Shown: positions 1-11,101, numbered from the stretch's first letter. The stretch is DNA of 64,000 nt from Cornus controversa (GCA_026545225.1 CM048846.1:86259270-86323269), one strand, 5' to 3'. Made by a program: numbers and translations. The notes: a model not told the origin generated them from the letters alone.

Positions 1-32
1 TATATATAAAGCTGAAGTCCAGTTATTTGGTC

Positions 33-209
33 ATGGCGGATCAATTTCAGATTGGCAGTGGAAACTGGTGGGATCCATCAAGAAACAGGTTATATATATA
101 TATATATATCTATATCCTCAGTACCCAAAATGAAGTCTTTATTTTCCTTTTCCTCTTTCATCATGGAAGATTTAACTCATAAATCTTAATATCTTATTAG
201 TAGTAGTAG

Positions 210-249
<40 letters not shown>

Positions 250-950
250 GGATTTGATAAGTATATATGTTGGTTGGTTTTTATGGGTTGGGCAACAGTA
301 ATCGTGCTGGGAAAACTGAGAGCAGTTTCAGTTCGGTTCTTCAAGAAGACTTGAATTCGAGTAGGAATTATCAGCAAGAAAGTGGGATTGGATCATCTCA
401 AGAACAGTGGAGACAGAAAATGTTTTCTGGGAGCCATGAAGAATCTTCGGTGAGCGAATTCAAGCAAATGAATCCACGGGGTTTTTCTTTAGATCAACCA
501 CAATCACAACAACAACAACAACAACCACAGTTCAGTTCTCATAGCGAAAGCAGTGTGACATGCCAGGGCTTACCTTCTAGTTTTCAGATGGATTCAAATG
601 TGTATGGAAGCCCTTCGACCATGTTACAAGGTTTTTTAGGTTCCAATAATCAGCCATCTGAACTGTCAGCTTTTGAAAACCGCTCCATGAATTTTCAATA
701 TCCTTCAAACTACGGCATGAACACCGGCTCCGAACTATTGCCTAATTCTTGGTCTAAATTTCCTCATCATCAGTTCATGAGAAACTCGCCGCCTTCCAAA
801 AATTCCCCACATACTCAGCTTCAATTCTCCAATAACGCCCTGTATTGGAATGCATCTGCAGCAGCTGCCACAAATGATGTTCGATCAAGCTTTTTCCAAC
901 CATTACAAAATAACCAATTTCCCATGCCAAGCTTTGATGAAAAACTCAAG
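33..950 (+). CDS. bHLH112/bHLH123-like transcription factor, exons 1-2 only (partial)
   Basis: Exon 1 is 33-88. It opens with ATG and encodes MADQFQIGSGNWWDPSRN, a start typical of the plant bHLH112/bHLH123 group, and ends at AG|GT. Exon 2 is 299-950. It joins in phase (AG + T gives Ser) and ends CAAG|GTATG. It contains SVLQEDLNSSR, close to a conserved block in Arabidopsis bHLH112, plus a short poly-Gln run near 505-525 and Ser/Asn-rich low-complexity sequence. Family members are nuclear DNA-binding regulators with the basic helix-loop-helix domain in later exons. No such domain appears anywhere downstream in this window; instead there is a block of transposons. The gene is therefore either broken or has a very long second intron. 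The family call rests on the two short conserved blocks and on the exon layout. Confidence 0.7.
89..250 (+). repeat. AT microsatellites in intron 1 of the bHLH gene
   Basis: Intron 1 (89-298) holds two TA/AT dinucleotide runs, at about 90-110 and 211-249. They would be length-variable markers. No other structure is seen in the intron. Confidence 0.85.
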
Positions 951-956
951 GTATGT

Positions 957-996
<40 letters not shown>

Positions 997-1075
997 CCAT
1001 GTACATGTACATGTACATGTCTATGGAAAAACTCAAGGTATGTATATACATATACAAATACATATACATATACAT
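938..1075 (+). repeat. TACATA microsatellite with duplicated exon end and splice donor
   Basis: The last bases of exon 2 and its donor (GAAAAACTCAAG|GTATGT) recur 87 bp downstream, with the second exon end at 1037. Both copies run into ATACATATAC-type hexamer arrays. The reading frame stays open between the two donors, so use of the second would add 29 residues, mostly Ile-Tyr and Met-Tyr repeats. Confidence 0.8.
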
Positions 1076-1138
1076 GAAATTCTTTAATTCGCAAATTATT
1101 TTCTAATTTTTTTATATATAAAAAATCAGGCTTGTAAT

Positions 1139-1426
1139 CTAACTAAGAAACCAAATTAAACCTCAAAAGACTAACTAAGAAACCAAATTAAACCTCAAAA
1201 TAATCAATATACCATTCAATTACAAAGCTATTAAAAAAAATGATTTAGAAGATAGATAGAAAAACGCATGCAGGTGTATTTCATGATACAACCAAACAGA
1301 GAGAGCACTAGAAAATTCACACCTGATCACTTAATCAAACACAGAGAGCTTCGGAAACTCAATCAATCACCTAATCCAGAAGTCGATCGATGCCTTCTTA
1401 ATCAATCACCTAATCCAGAAGTCGAA
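1139..1426 (+). repeat. short tandem duplications (32 bp and about 39 bp)
   Basis: A 32-bp unit beginning CTAACTAAGAAACC is repeated at 1139 and 1171. A second unit, beginning AATCAATCACCTAATCC, occurs at 1361 and 1400. The remaining sequence from 1107 to 1630 shows no gene; 1470-1600 is rich in CACACA dinucleotides. Confidence 0.7.
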
Positions 1427-1629
1427 TCGAGCTCCAACCTCAAGTGTTTCGGCTTGAAACTCGTATAGAGATATACATATTACACACACACATGCACAGA
1501 TCTATCATATAAATATTACACACACAAAACACACACATGCACAGATCTATCATACACATATGACACACACGCATATGCACAATGCACATATCTGTCTAAA
1601 ACTAAATTTCATCAAAAGAAATTTCCTAC

Positions 1630-2241
1630 AAAATTATAAAAAGTAGAAATACCTGGAAAATCACCGATCTCTTCAAAGCCACAGCTCCGATCTCGCCAAA
1701 GCCACTGCTCCGATCTCGCCAAAGCCATCGTCACCGTCCTCCCATGCCACGAGAGAGAGAGAGAGAGTGCAAACACAAAATACAGATCGGCAGTTGTGAG
1801 TTGGGACTTAGGATGCAGAGAGAGGAGTGCGGGTCGTGCGGCTAGGGTTGAGAGTAATTGAGTGGTTAAAGAATATATATAGATGGGCTTTCAGAACATG
1901 GGCTGAGGTTTGAGCTATGTTAATTCTCTTGGACTTGGTCTATTTTTTTTAAAAAAAGTTTTGTAGTGCATTTTATTGATTTGTTGGGCTGGGCTAAAAT
2001 TATAAGTTTGGTAATATCATTTCCGGCGGTTTTAAAAAACCGCCGGTAATACCTTGATTATTTCTGGCGCTTTTTAAGAAACTGCCGCTAAGTGAGTTAT
2101 TTCTGGCGGTTTTTAATAAACCGCCAGAATACGTAGTCATTTCCGGCGGTTTTTAAAAACCGCCGGTAATAACGTTAAATTTCCGGCACTTATAATTCCG
2201 CCGGTCAAAAACCGCCGGAAAATATCAAATATGTTGTAGTG
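1630..2241 (+). mobile_element. CACTA (En/Spm-type) transposon, right end
   Basis: The right terminus reads ATGTTGTAGTG, the reverse complement of a CACTAC.. terminal inverted repeat, and ends at 2241. From about 2020 to 2225 lie at least six subterminal copies, in both orientations, of the motif TTCCGGCGG / CCGCCGGTAA separated by T- or A-rich spacers, as CACTA transposases require. I could not find a convincing left terminus, so the left boundary is uncertain. No transposase coding sequence is visible. The GA-rich and GATCTCGCCAAAGCC repeats at 1680-1780 probably belong to the same element. Confidence 0.6.
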
Positions 2242-2594
2242 TATGAGGATTGTATGTAGATTTAATTGATTTTGTTCATGTAAGGTTATATGCATATGTG
2301 TTCATGTATATGTATAGTGTGTTAAGGAAGAAATCATTCATGTATGCAATTTGTAAGAAATAAATGTTTAGTTGTGAACCTACTGTGTTGGAATTAAATT
2401 GTAAACAACTCTAAATCCTTAGGAAAACAGATCGTGAATTATTGGGTTTTAAATTTTTGAATTTTGCGAAGAACCCTAGAACTTGTGAATTGGGGGTTTT
2501 TTATTCGGGCTGTTTCGGATGGAGCTTTTTGCACCAATAGGTAGACGGCGTCGAGAGGAGAAGAATGGCGCAAAAATGGAGGCGAACAGTGGCC

Positions 2595-2790
2595 GGAGGA
2601 GGCCGGACCGTCGCCGGGAAGTCGCCGGCAGCGCGCTGTGCGCGCTGCTGGGCGCGCTGGGGAAGAAGCCCCAGCGCAGGGGCTTCCCCACGGGCCTGGC
2701 CGGCGCGTGCCGGCGCGTGGGGCCGGTGCCGGGAAAAATATTTTTGGGCCCCACTCGCGGGGGCCCACCACTGGGTCCACTTTGGGCCCA
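2595..2790 (+). repeat. GC-rich island inside the gypsy LTR
   Basis: About 200 bp of strongly GC-rich sequence sits inside otherwise AT-rich LTR. It contains overlapping short inverted motifs such as GGCGCGTGCCGGCGCGTG and the CCCACTCGCGGGGGCCCACC block. It is open in several frames only because of its composition. It may belong to the LTR promoter or leader region. Confidence 0.5.
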
Positions 2791-2863
2791 TTCCGATATA
2801 TTTTGATATTTTTTTTGAAATTTTTGGAAAAACTTGAAAATTTGAAAAATCATTTTTTAAAAA

Positions 2864-3340
2864 TACTTTCATGATTCCAAAAATTTTGAAAATTTTACTG
2901 TATGATATTGGAGGTTAAATACACTTAATTTTAAATTTTCAACTCAAAAAAATTTTCCCTTGTTGTCCAATTAATTTTTAAAAGTACCCAAAAGCTGTCT
3001 TTTTCCCTTTTTGTAATTTTAGAAAATACTTTTACAACTCCAAAAATTCCCAAATTTTTACTGTAACTCTCTGGAGGTTAAATACACTTGGGTTTAAAGT
3101 TTCAACTCAAAATGATCTTTCCTTGTTGTTCAATTGAATTTTAAAGTGTCCAAAAGCTGGGTTTTTCACTTTCTGTAATTTTAGAAAATACTTCTGAAAT
3201 TCCAAAAATTCCCAAAATTTTTCTGTAATTTTTTAGAGATTAAATGACCTTGGGTTTAAATTTTCACCTCGATTTGAGCTTCCCTTGGTGTTCAATTAAT
3301 TTTTAAAGTGCCTAAAAGTTGGATTTTCACCTTCTTTGGT
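2864..3340 (+). repeat. three degenerate tandem repeats of about 165 bp in the LTR
   Basis: Each unit follows the same order: a CCAAAAATT block, an ACTGTA/CTGTAA block, GAGGTTAAATACACTT, TTTCAACTC, CCTTGTTGTTCAATT, then TTTAAAGTG.CCAAAAGCT. Copies begin near 2864, 3025 and 3190. They are diverged, so the duplication is old. Confidence 0.75.
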
Positions 3341-3690
3341 TTATTAAAAATGTTTTAAATTCCAGAATATTTTCTTAGTGTTCTTAGAAGTGAAATAGGC
3401 CCAGAAACCTAGATAAAAGTAAGTTTAGATCCCCGCGGAGATTTGAGTGCATTGGAGATTGGTTTGAGGAATTGTTTCCTCTAATGGGTGTTATGTTATT
3501 TTGATTTAATCAATTGTGCTTATTATATATATAAATGCACATGGGATACTTGATTTAGGTTCACTTGTGAATGATTTGTCATATGGGGATAATTGCATAG
3601 CTGATAATTCAAATTGGTAGTCTGTGCAAATTAAAAGTCATAATACATCTTGTTTATTTATTATTTCATATTGGGAATGCATTTGTAATT

Positions 3691-3885
3691 TTTATTTGGC
3701 ATGTAAGGATTGCCCGGCGTGTCAGGATCGCCCATATCTAATAAGGTATCTATATTTTTATTTGGCATGTAAGGATTGCCCGGCGTGTCAGGATCGCCCA
3801 TACCTAATAAGGTATCTATATTTTTATTTGGCATGTAAGGATTGCCCGGCGTGTCAGGATCGCCCATCCCTATTAATGTATTCAT
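3691..3885 (+). repeat. 66-bp tandem repeat, three copies
   Basis: Units start at 3691, 3757 and 3823, and begin TTTATTTGGCATGTAAGG. Each contains TGCCCGGCGTGTCAGGATCG. The copies are nearly identical. The 66-bp period is a multiple of three, which keeps frames open on both strands without implying a protein. Confidence 0.9.
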
Positions 3886-4576
3886 GCATCAAAATCGACA
3901 TATCATGATTGCATAGATTTCATAAAATACATACATGTGTATCTTGATTTGTGAACATAAAGAAGGGGATCGTTTTTATATTGTAAGGGTTGTTGAGGAA
4001 ATATATGAGTTGATTTGTATTTTTAAAAGTATGAACTGAATAAGGAATAAACTGAGGGGTTGAACGTATATTTATCTATTGTGTCCCTCACATTGAGGGT
4101 ATGTATATTGATTCTCTGATTGGGATGTAGTAGATAGAACTTGCTCGTGGGTTTAACCCACTTTGTTGATATTTCAGGTCCCAAGCAGTTTCCCCCGCGA
4201 GGATAGAGTACTAGGGTTGGGCTGTGACAGATATCTACTCTCACCAGTCTCAGGGTAGGAATCTACTTTTTCTTCATGAATAAAACTATGAACTCATTTA
4301 GAGGTTTTGGTTTTGGATTTTAATTTAAGTGTTGAACTTTTATTTCTTTCTGGTTAAGGGGTCCTTGGGTTACGGGACTTTCAAATTGTATTACCAGAAT
4401 TTAATGATTTATTTATCAATTATTTCAATTCAATGGAATTTCTGTTCAGCTTTTAGCAATTGTTCTATTTCTATCCTTTGCATCTATGCTTGTTGCTATC
4501 AGTGGTTAATATTCCTCAGGTTTTGTGTATGAGACTGGCCACCTCATGTGCGAAATTTTTTGGGGGGTATTTCATT

Positions 4577-4588
4577 TGGTATCAGAGC
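4577..4588 (+). promoter_or_regulatory. primer-binding site, initiator tRNA-Met type
   Basis: TGGTATCAGAGC matches the 3' end complement of plant initiator methionine tRNA, two bases after the LTR end (..TTTCA). It primes minus-strand DNA synthesis. Confidence 0.85.
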
Positions 4589-4736
4589 ATTCCAGGTTCA
4601 AGTGTCCTCGGGTTTTAAGGGTCTATCTAGGGTATCTTCCGCTTTGTGTATTCTGATAAATAGGATTCTAAACATAGAGTTCATAGTATTTTAATCTATC
4701 CTCAACGGTATTGATGTTTATCTATTTCCTCTACAG

Positions 4737-7470
4737 ATGCCACCCCGTAGAAGGAGGAATGTGAATGATATTCTAGGTCAGGGTAATGCTCAGGGTGGAG
4801 ATGCAGAGATTCCTCCCGACTTGGTAACCATTATAGCGCAGGCTGTAGCTGCCGGAGTGGCGATTGCTCTTCAGAATCAGCAGCCACCTCAGCAGCCACA
4901 GCAGATGGCACAGGTTCCATTACCTGTGGAGCAGCCCAACACTTGGGAGAGGGTACGTGATTCCTTCACAAAAGGGAATCCACCGGAGTTTTCAGGGTCT
5001 ACGGAGGTCACCGAGGCGTATCAGTGGAGGAAAGATATTGAGCGCCATCTTCCTATGGTTACGTGCACTGAGGTACAGAAACAGATGCTAGCTACATTTA
5101 AGCTAGTGGGAAATGCATTGCAGTGGTGGGAGTCGGTGACTACACCGGAACAGCGGACCATGTTCACTTATGCAGAGTTTCAGGTTCGCTTTGATGCTAA
5201 GTACTTCCCGTATGCAGTGAGAGCAGCTAAAAAGAGGGAATTTCTCGGGTTACAGCAGGGGGATAGAACTGTGGCAGCATATGAACAAGAATTTATTAAC
5301 TTATCACTGTTTGCACCTGAGGAGGTGGACACCGAAGCCAAGAAGCTGCGATGTTTCGTGAATGGGTTAATCTGGCCTATTCGACAGGTCCTTCTAGGAT
5401 GTCCAGCTTACACCACATATGCCCAGGTAGTGGATGCTGCATTGCAACACTGCCAGTCGAGAAAAGATTTCAGGAAAGGACAGACAGATAAACAACCTGG
5501 CAGAGAATTCACTGGTCAGACAGTGGAGAGAAGGAATGGAAATGGGAGTAGACACTTTGAGAGGGGTAGACATTCGGGGCAACAACCATGGAAGAAACAC
5601 AGACCCAACAGTGATGCTCAGAGAGGGGGAACTTCTACTCATAGGAGGCACAGTGGGGTACCACAGGCAGGTCGTGGTCAACAACATGAAAATCAGTTCA
5701 GGAGGTCTACCGGTGTGTTTAATGGAAACTGTTATAGTTGTGGTGAGCCGGGGCATTCAGCTAGGTATTGTCCTAACAACAATCAGAGACCACCTGGTCA
5801 GCAGAGGCAGGGACAGCAACCACCTTTACCAGTACCACAGATTCCACAGGTACAGGCACAGCATCGTCCAGCTCTACCTGCACCACCGCCACTTGCAGGG
5901 CAACCTGGACAACAGATGCATTACGGGAGAGTCTACAATGTTATGCCATGTGATGTGCGGGCTCCTCAAGCTATAGAGGGTATGTTTCCTATCAATGGTA
6001 GAGTGGGTCGCATTTTATTTGATACTGGTGCATCACATTCCTTTGTATCTAGAGCATTTGCTAGTTTATCCGGGTTAAATATTTAGTTATGTACTTCTTC
6101 ACTCACTATATCTACGCCCTTGGGGGCTAGTACAGTTCTACGAGAACAGGGTAGTCAGGTCCCTATAGACATTGGCAGACTCAGATTCTTGGCAGATTTA
6201 TTGGTTTTAGATATGCAATCATATGATGTTATACTCGGGATGGACTGGTTATCACATTACCATGCTCAGGTTAATTGCCACGATAAAGCAATTGTTTTTG
6301 CTATACCGGGTCAGAAAATGTACTTGATTGCTATGCCGCAATCAAAGGGAGGGTCTAGTACGCACTTGTTCTTTATCAGTGAAGAGTCTCCGGAAGGAAC
6401 CACAGTGTCTTTAGATTCTATTCCGGTGGTGCGAGACTATCAGGATGTGTTTCAGGAGATTCCAGGGTTACCACCTAGTCGTGAGATAGATTTTGTGATA
6501 GACTTAGCTCCAGGTACCAGACCTATTGTTAGAGCTCCATATAGGATGGCTCCTGTGGAAATGAGGGAGTTGAGGGATCAGATTCAGCAACTGCTTAGTC
6601 AGAAATTTATTCGCAGGAGTACTTCACCGTGGGGAGCACCAGTGTTGTTTGTAAAGAAGAAGGATGGATCTCTTCGTCTTTGCATTGACTACAGAGAATT
6701 GAATAAGGTCACAATCCGCAACAAGTACCCGTTGCCTAGGATTGATGATCTATTCGATCAGTTAAGGGGAGCCGCCTATTTCTCGAAGATAGATTTGAGA
6801 TCCGGGTATCATCAACTCCGAGTTAGGGAGCAGGATGTACCGAAGACAGCTTTCCTTACCAGATATGGGTCGTACGAGTTTCGGGTTATGCCTTTTGGGT
6901 TAACAAATGCCCCAGCTGTCTTTATGGACCTGATGAATAGAGTGTTCAGGGCTTACTTGGACCAGTTTGTTATTGTTTTCATTGATGACATTCTGGTTTA
7001 CTCTAGGTCAGAGGAGGATCATGCCAGACACCTTCGTATCGTCTTGCAGACACTGAGAGATCATCAGTTGTATGCAAAATTTGAGAAATGTGAGTTCTGG
7101 CAAAGAGAGGTGAAGTTCTTGGGTCACGTAGTATCTGAGAAAGGGATAGCGGTTGATCCAAGTAAAGTGTCAGCGGTTCTGGAGTGGGGACAACCTACCT
7201 CACCTTCAGAGATTCGCAGCTTTCTTGGGTTGGCTGGTTATTATCGCCGGTTTATTCAGGGTTTCTCTAAGATTGCTGGCCCGCTTACCCATCTCACCAA
7301 GAAGGGTGTGCCTTTCATTTGGGATGACTCATGTCAGGCGGCGTTTGACGAGTTGAAGACCAGGTTGACTACTGCACCAGTTCTAGCTACTCCTCAGAGC
7401 GGCGTTGAGTACTTGGTGTATACTGACGCGTCACTACAGGGTTTGGGATGTGTACTGACGCAGGAGGAGA
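4737..7470 (+). pseudogene. gypsy gag-pol polyprotein, one in-frame stop and truncated
   Basis: Starts MPPRRRRNVND. The gag capsid region spans about residues 60-230, followed by a Gln/Arg-rich stretch. A zinc knuckle CYSCGEPGHSARYC (CX2CX4HX4C) lies at about 5730-5771, and the aspartic protease motif DTGASHSF at about 6018. A TAG at 6084 interrupts the frame just after the protease active site; the same frame reopens at once and continues to 7470. Reverse transcriptase follows, with [10 protein letters not shown] (about 6675) and FIDDILVYS (about 6980), then the start of RNase H (VYTDAS, about 7420). A polyprotein of this family normally goes on through RNase H and integrase. The single stop with otherwise good coding suggests moderate age. 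Confidence 0.85.
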
Positions 7471-8999
7471 GATCAGCCTCAAGTTCTTCCTGCCACCTAA
7501 AACAAGTATACTAGAATCATGGTTAATCACAATTAATTCAGAACATAATAATACTATGCAATTTGCAGGATTTATTGCAATTTGCAGTCACATACCTCTA
7601 GTGTTTGGAAGGAGATCAGAAGCAGCTAGCTTGAGATAGAGATTTTGTTCAGCGTTGTTTCTAGATGGAATTTGTTGTAGATTCAGTAAAGCATCTTCCC
7701 ATACTAAACACCCATTACTAACATGAACATAAGCTATGCAAGAACAATTTTTCATGCAAGCTGATTCACACTATTTGAAGCTCCTATCAGGAAGTAGTCT
7801 TGAATTTTCTGGCAATGATAAGTTTGGAATTTTTACAAATCCATCAGTCATCCCATTGGTATTAGTACCATTTTTACACTGCAAAAGGGTCCTTCTCATG
7901 CAACCACCTGACCAATCATTTAGTGCTATGTCTTCATTTGAGAATGGGTCATACCCTGGCAAACATTCACAGAAGGAGCCCCAGAAATCCTCTCTTAACA
8001 TGCCCAATGCCCCGCAAAAATCATAAACCTGAGTAGGTTGATTCCAAACTACCCACCAATCCCAATTGCCATTTGACCATTGTAGCAGCTGAATTCTCCT
8101 GACATATCCACCACAAGTCTTAAAAACACAGAAGAATTAGAAATAGAATATGTAAGGTAGCTTTCGTTTTCATTTGATGTAAATTTGAAACCATACTCTG
8201 CCCAATCATCAGCAGAGCTAAAATTATGACCATTCCAAACTCCAGTACTCCAATACCTTTTGGACTTCTTCCACTCTAAAAAAAATTGATTCTTTTCAAC
8301 TGGATCTATCCCGAATGAAAACCTACCAGGAGCAGGATCATCTGAATTTTTCCATGAAGTAAGGACGTGGGTTTTGCCAGTAAGTTTATCGATGCCAAGC
8401 TTTGCACCTGGCAGCAATGTATCTGTTGGCTGATCGAAACTCTGCCAATATATTATAGATGGCTTTCTAACATCTCTAACTACAAAATTTCCATTATCTA
8501 GAAGCACTGCTTCAGTGGAATTAGGTGTTGGTGACACAAAATTTGTTGACCAAATTGGAGTTCCATCAAATTGGCCGATCAGGACTAAATTACCATCACT
8601 AGAGAATTTAAGGAGTAAAAGATTTTTATAAAACATGTGTTCTCTGTTAGCTACCCAAACTACGATCTTCTCAGCAAAATGTTTATACCATATACCAAGA
8701 TAGAAGCTAACTGGAGTACCTTTTGTAAAGAAACCCAATTCAAAAATGCTACCTTGAGACACCAGGGTCTGGCTCTGTGAGAGAGACTGGCCCATAGAGA
8801 GAGTATCACCTCCAACAGAAGTAGAGAAACAGGAGTTGTGTAACAGGAACAGAATCACAACACATAGGAAGAACCATGGTCTTGTAATGCCGCCCATGTC
8901 CCCCATTAGTTGGCACATCTTGGATACCTCCATCTCAATTAACAAAAGTGATGATGATAGAGAAGAATGAGAAGGGGATAAATCAAGAAAATTATTCAT
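7471..8999 (-). pseudogene. SRLK copy A: G-type lectin S-receptor-like kinase, ectodomain only
   Basis: Exon 1 runs from 8999 to 7596 and ends at a good donor (AG|GTATGT). It holds a hydrophobic signal peptide (RPWFFLCVVILFLLHNS), the bulb-lectin domain (SIFELGFF, VWVANRE, PIWSTN), the S-locus glycoprotein domain (YWSTGVWNG) and remnants of the EGF-like and PAN regions. Three lesions are seen: a frameshift near 8090, an in-frame TAG near 7773 where copy C has Arg, and loss of everything after the first 26 bases of the transmembrane exon (7496-7471), where gypsy sequence takes over. It cannot encode a receptor. Copy C is the intact relative. Confidence 0.9.
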
Positions 9000-9086
9000 A
9001 CTGACTATGGGTCAAATATATCTACATGGCCATCTGTCCGTCTCATAATTGAGACGCCCACATCTACATCCATTTACTTCCAAGTC

Positions 9087-9188
9087 AATGCCAAAGTCAA
9101 CCATTAGGTGACTCAGGGGTCGCCTAAAGCCCCCCTGCTCTTTTTTTTATTATTTATATTTATTATTATATATTTCTTGTTATATCTT
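9087..9188. other. spacer upstream of copy A with a hAT-end-like stretch
   Basis: After a stretch shared with the upstream regions of the other SRLK copies (9000-9060) comes GTGACTCAGGGGTCGCCTAA followed by AGCCCCCCTG. It resembles the right end of the hAT-like element at 46250-47127. There is no matching left end, so it is at best a fragment. The rest is T/A-rich. Confidence 0.25.
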
Positions 9189-10121
9189 TGTTAGATTATA
9201 TATATTTATCCAAATTACATAGGCTTATTATATCTTTGTTATGTATTATTCACTAAGACAATTAAATTGAAATCAATATAATTTTTCTTTATTTCTAACA
9301 TGGTATCAGAGTCTATCAATTTCTGGTAGTTTTCATCGCTCTCATCGCCGAGGATGACACTATCCGCTTCATCTCCGGCGGTCAATCGTAAACAATAGCT
9401 TCTCCCTTATATATATATATATAACAAGGGGCAAAAGAAGAAAAATATGACAGCCCAGCTCAAATTCAATTCATTGACTTCCACTAGTATCTGTGTTTCA
9501 AAGTCATTAATTTCAACAAGCCCATTTTCTGATTTTCAAATCAGTTTTCACTCTAATGAGTAGCATTCGGTGTTACCGTTGCTCCAACGAGTTCGCTCTT
9601 ATACAGCTTCTTTGTATGTGTTCGTAGCCACCATTGGTAGCATCACCAGATTACTTTCATGAGCCGTAGCATCTGTGTGTCAAAGTCTCTGATTTTCAAA
9701 TCAGTTTTCGCTCCAACGAGCCGCTTTCGGTCTTTTCATTGCTCCAATGAGCTGCTTTTGTCTACTGAACTGCTCTTTTGCAGCTTCTTTGTATGTGTTA
9801 GCAGTCACGGTCAATAACATCACCAGATTGCTTTCACGAACCGTATTCAAGATTTTGTCTCCAAACTCAAGTTGGCTTCATATAGCTCACCTTAAGTTTG
9901 CAGGGCTATTATATTATATATTTCCTATTATATCCGCTGTTAGATTATATATCTTTTCCTAAACCACATAGATTTATTACACATTCTTCTAAATCATTTA
10001 GGACTAGGATTTCTTATCTCCTAAGTTTACTTAACCTCCAAGATTATGTGCCTATAAATAGATTTTTATGTATTATTTACAATTAAATTCAAATCAAAAC
10101 ATTTTTTCTTTATTTCTAACA
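9189..10121 (+). mobile_element. miniature Ty1/copia-type element with two short LTRs
   Basis: The left LTR (9189-9300) and right LTR (9938-10121) both start TGTTAGATTATATAT and end TTATTTCTAACA. The right copy keeps a TATA-like CCTATAAATAG that is deleted from the left copy. A primer site TGGTATCAGAG follows the left LTR directly. A gag-like start (ATGACACTATCCGC) is at 9353, but no long ORF follows. The interior contains a duplicated segment of about 185 bp (about 9480-9660 and 9665-9860) carrying ATTTTCAAATCAGTTTTC. I see no matching 5-bp target duplication, so one end may have been lost. Confidence 0.7.
9301..9311 (+). promoter_or_regulatory. primer-binding site of the mini-copia element
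   Basis: TGGTATCAGAG lies immediately after the LTR end TTCTAACA, the usual position for initiator tRNA-Met priming. Confidence 0.75.
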
Positions 10122-10171
10122 GTATGTACGTATGTTAAGAGTATCCTTCTAATACCCGAGAGAAGTAATTA

Positions 10172-11092
10172 GGGTAAAGTGCAAAAAAATCTCTATGTCC
10201 GAAGGGGGATGTTTGTCCTTGTAACCCAAAGATGGTGGTGGAGAAGAGTTGAGTCCGAGTTTCTTTCTTTCTCACATCCAAACCTGCCAAATCTAGAGTA
10301 ATTAAGGTAAAGTGAAATAAAATCTTCTACACTATGTCCAAATTTTCAAATAACCCTCCTAAACTATATTTTGTATACAAAACCCCTTCAACTATCACAT
10401 TTTGTTGTAAAATGTCCAGCATACTTAGTTATTTTTCATTGAATGACCATAATGATTTTTCTTATGGAATTACAGTTAGCTCATTTTTCTTATTAAAATA
10501 AATAATGAAAAAAATTCATAATATTTCGATGACATATTCTTTATCAAATTTGCATAAATTTATCTTTAATTCTTGAAATTAATTTTTTAATAAAAATCTT
10601 AAGTAAGATTTTTAAAAAAATTTAAATAATTTCTTAATTTTTCATTAATATGTTGCATGAAAAAGAATGTATTTTTTTATTTAAGTAATTTCTTAAATTT
10701 TCATGAATATATTGTATGAAAAAAAAAATTCGTAAAAAAGTTTAAATTAGGTATAATAAGTTTTATTATAAATAATAAAGTTTAATAATAAGTCAATTAT
10801 TTTAGAAATTGGCTAAATTTAGTAATAATTACAACTATGTGTATTTTTTTTTCATTATAATGATAAATTAATACCAATAATAAAATTAAGGTAAATGGTA
10901 TAATTAATATTTTTATATGAGAAAAGACAATGAAGATAATTTAATAATAAAGAATAAATTTAATAAGAAAGGTTAAAATTATCTTTTGTGATAGGCATGT
11001 CCTTAATTGCAACAAATCATTAGTTCAGGAGACAATTTGTAGTTGAGGGAGGTTGTTTGCAATAGTTGATGGTGATCTTTTGCACTTTATCC
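10172..11092. mobile_element. Mutator-type MITE with perfect 9-bp target duplication
   Basis: Flanked on both sides by AAGTAATTA (10163-10171 and 11093-11101). The ends are inverted repeats: GGGTAAAGTGCAAAA on the left and TTTTGCACTTTATCC on the right. A second, internal copy of the left motif occurs near 10300. The 921-bp element is AT-rich and has no ORF. A 9-bp duplication with G..C ends points to a non-autonomous Mutator-like element. Confidence 0.8.
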
Positions 11093-11101
11093 AAGTAATT
11101 A

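Larger units (their letters stand above)
2245..7470 (+). mobile_element. Ty3/gypsy LTR retrotransposon (Tekay/Del-like), 3'-truncated
   Basis: It comprises a long 5' LTR (right end CA at about 4574, left end uncertain between 2245 and 2400), a primer-binding site at 4577, and gag-pol to 7470. At 7470 RNase H stops abruptly and receptor-kinase sequence begins. The rest of RNase H, the integrase, any chromodomain and the 3' LTR are missing, so it cannot move on its own. Domain order protease-RT-RNase H and the FIDDIL catalytic motif place it in Ty3/gypsy. The Tekay/Del assignment rests on the long LTR, the Met primer site and the gag type, and is an inference. Confidence 0.85.

Noticed and set aside
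821..1094. Tyr/Met/Val-repeat ORFs on both strands
   Set aside because: Translations of the TACATA microsatellite.
2439..2874. Six overlapping ORFs in a GC-rich segment
   Set aside because: Open in five frames on both strands because of composition; position inside the gypsy LTR; no domain.
3624..3908. Cys-rich 94-codon ORF with a three-fold repeat
   Set aside because: It comes from a 66-bp tandem DNA repeat in the LTR, also open on the other strand; not a Cys-rich peptide gene.
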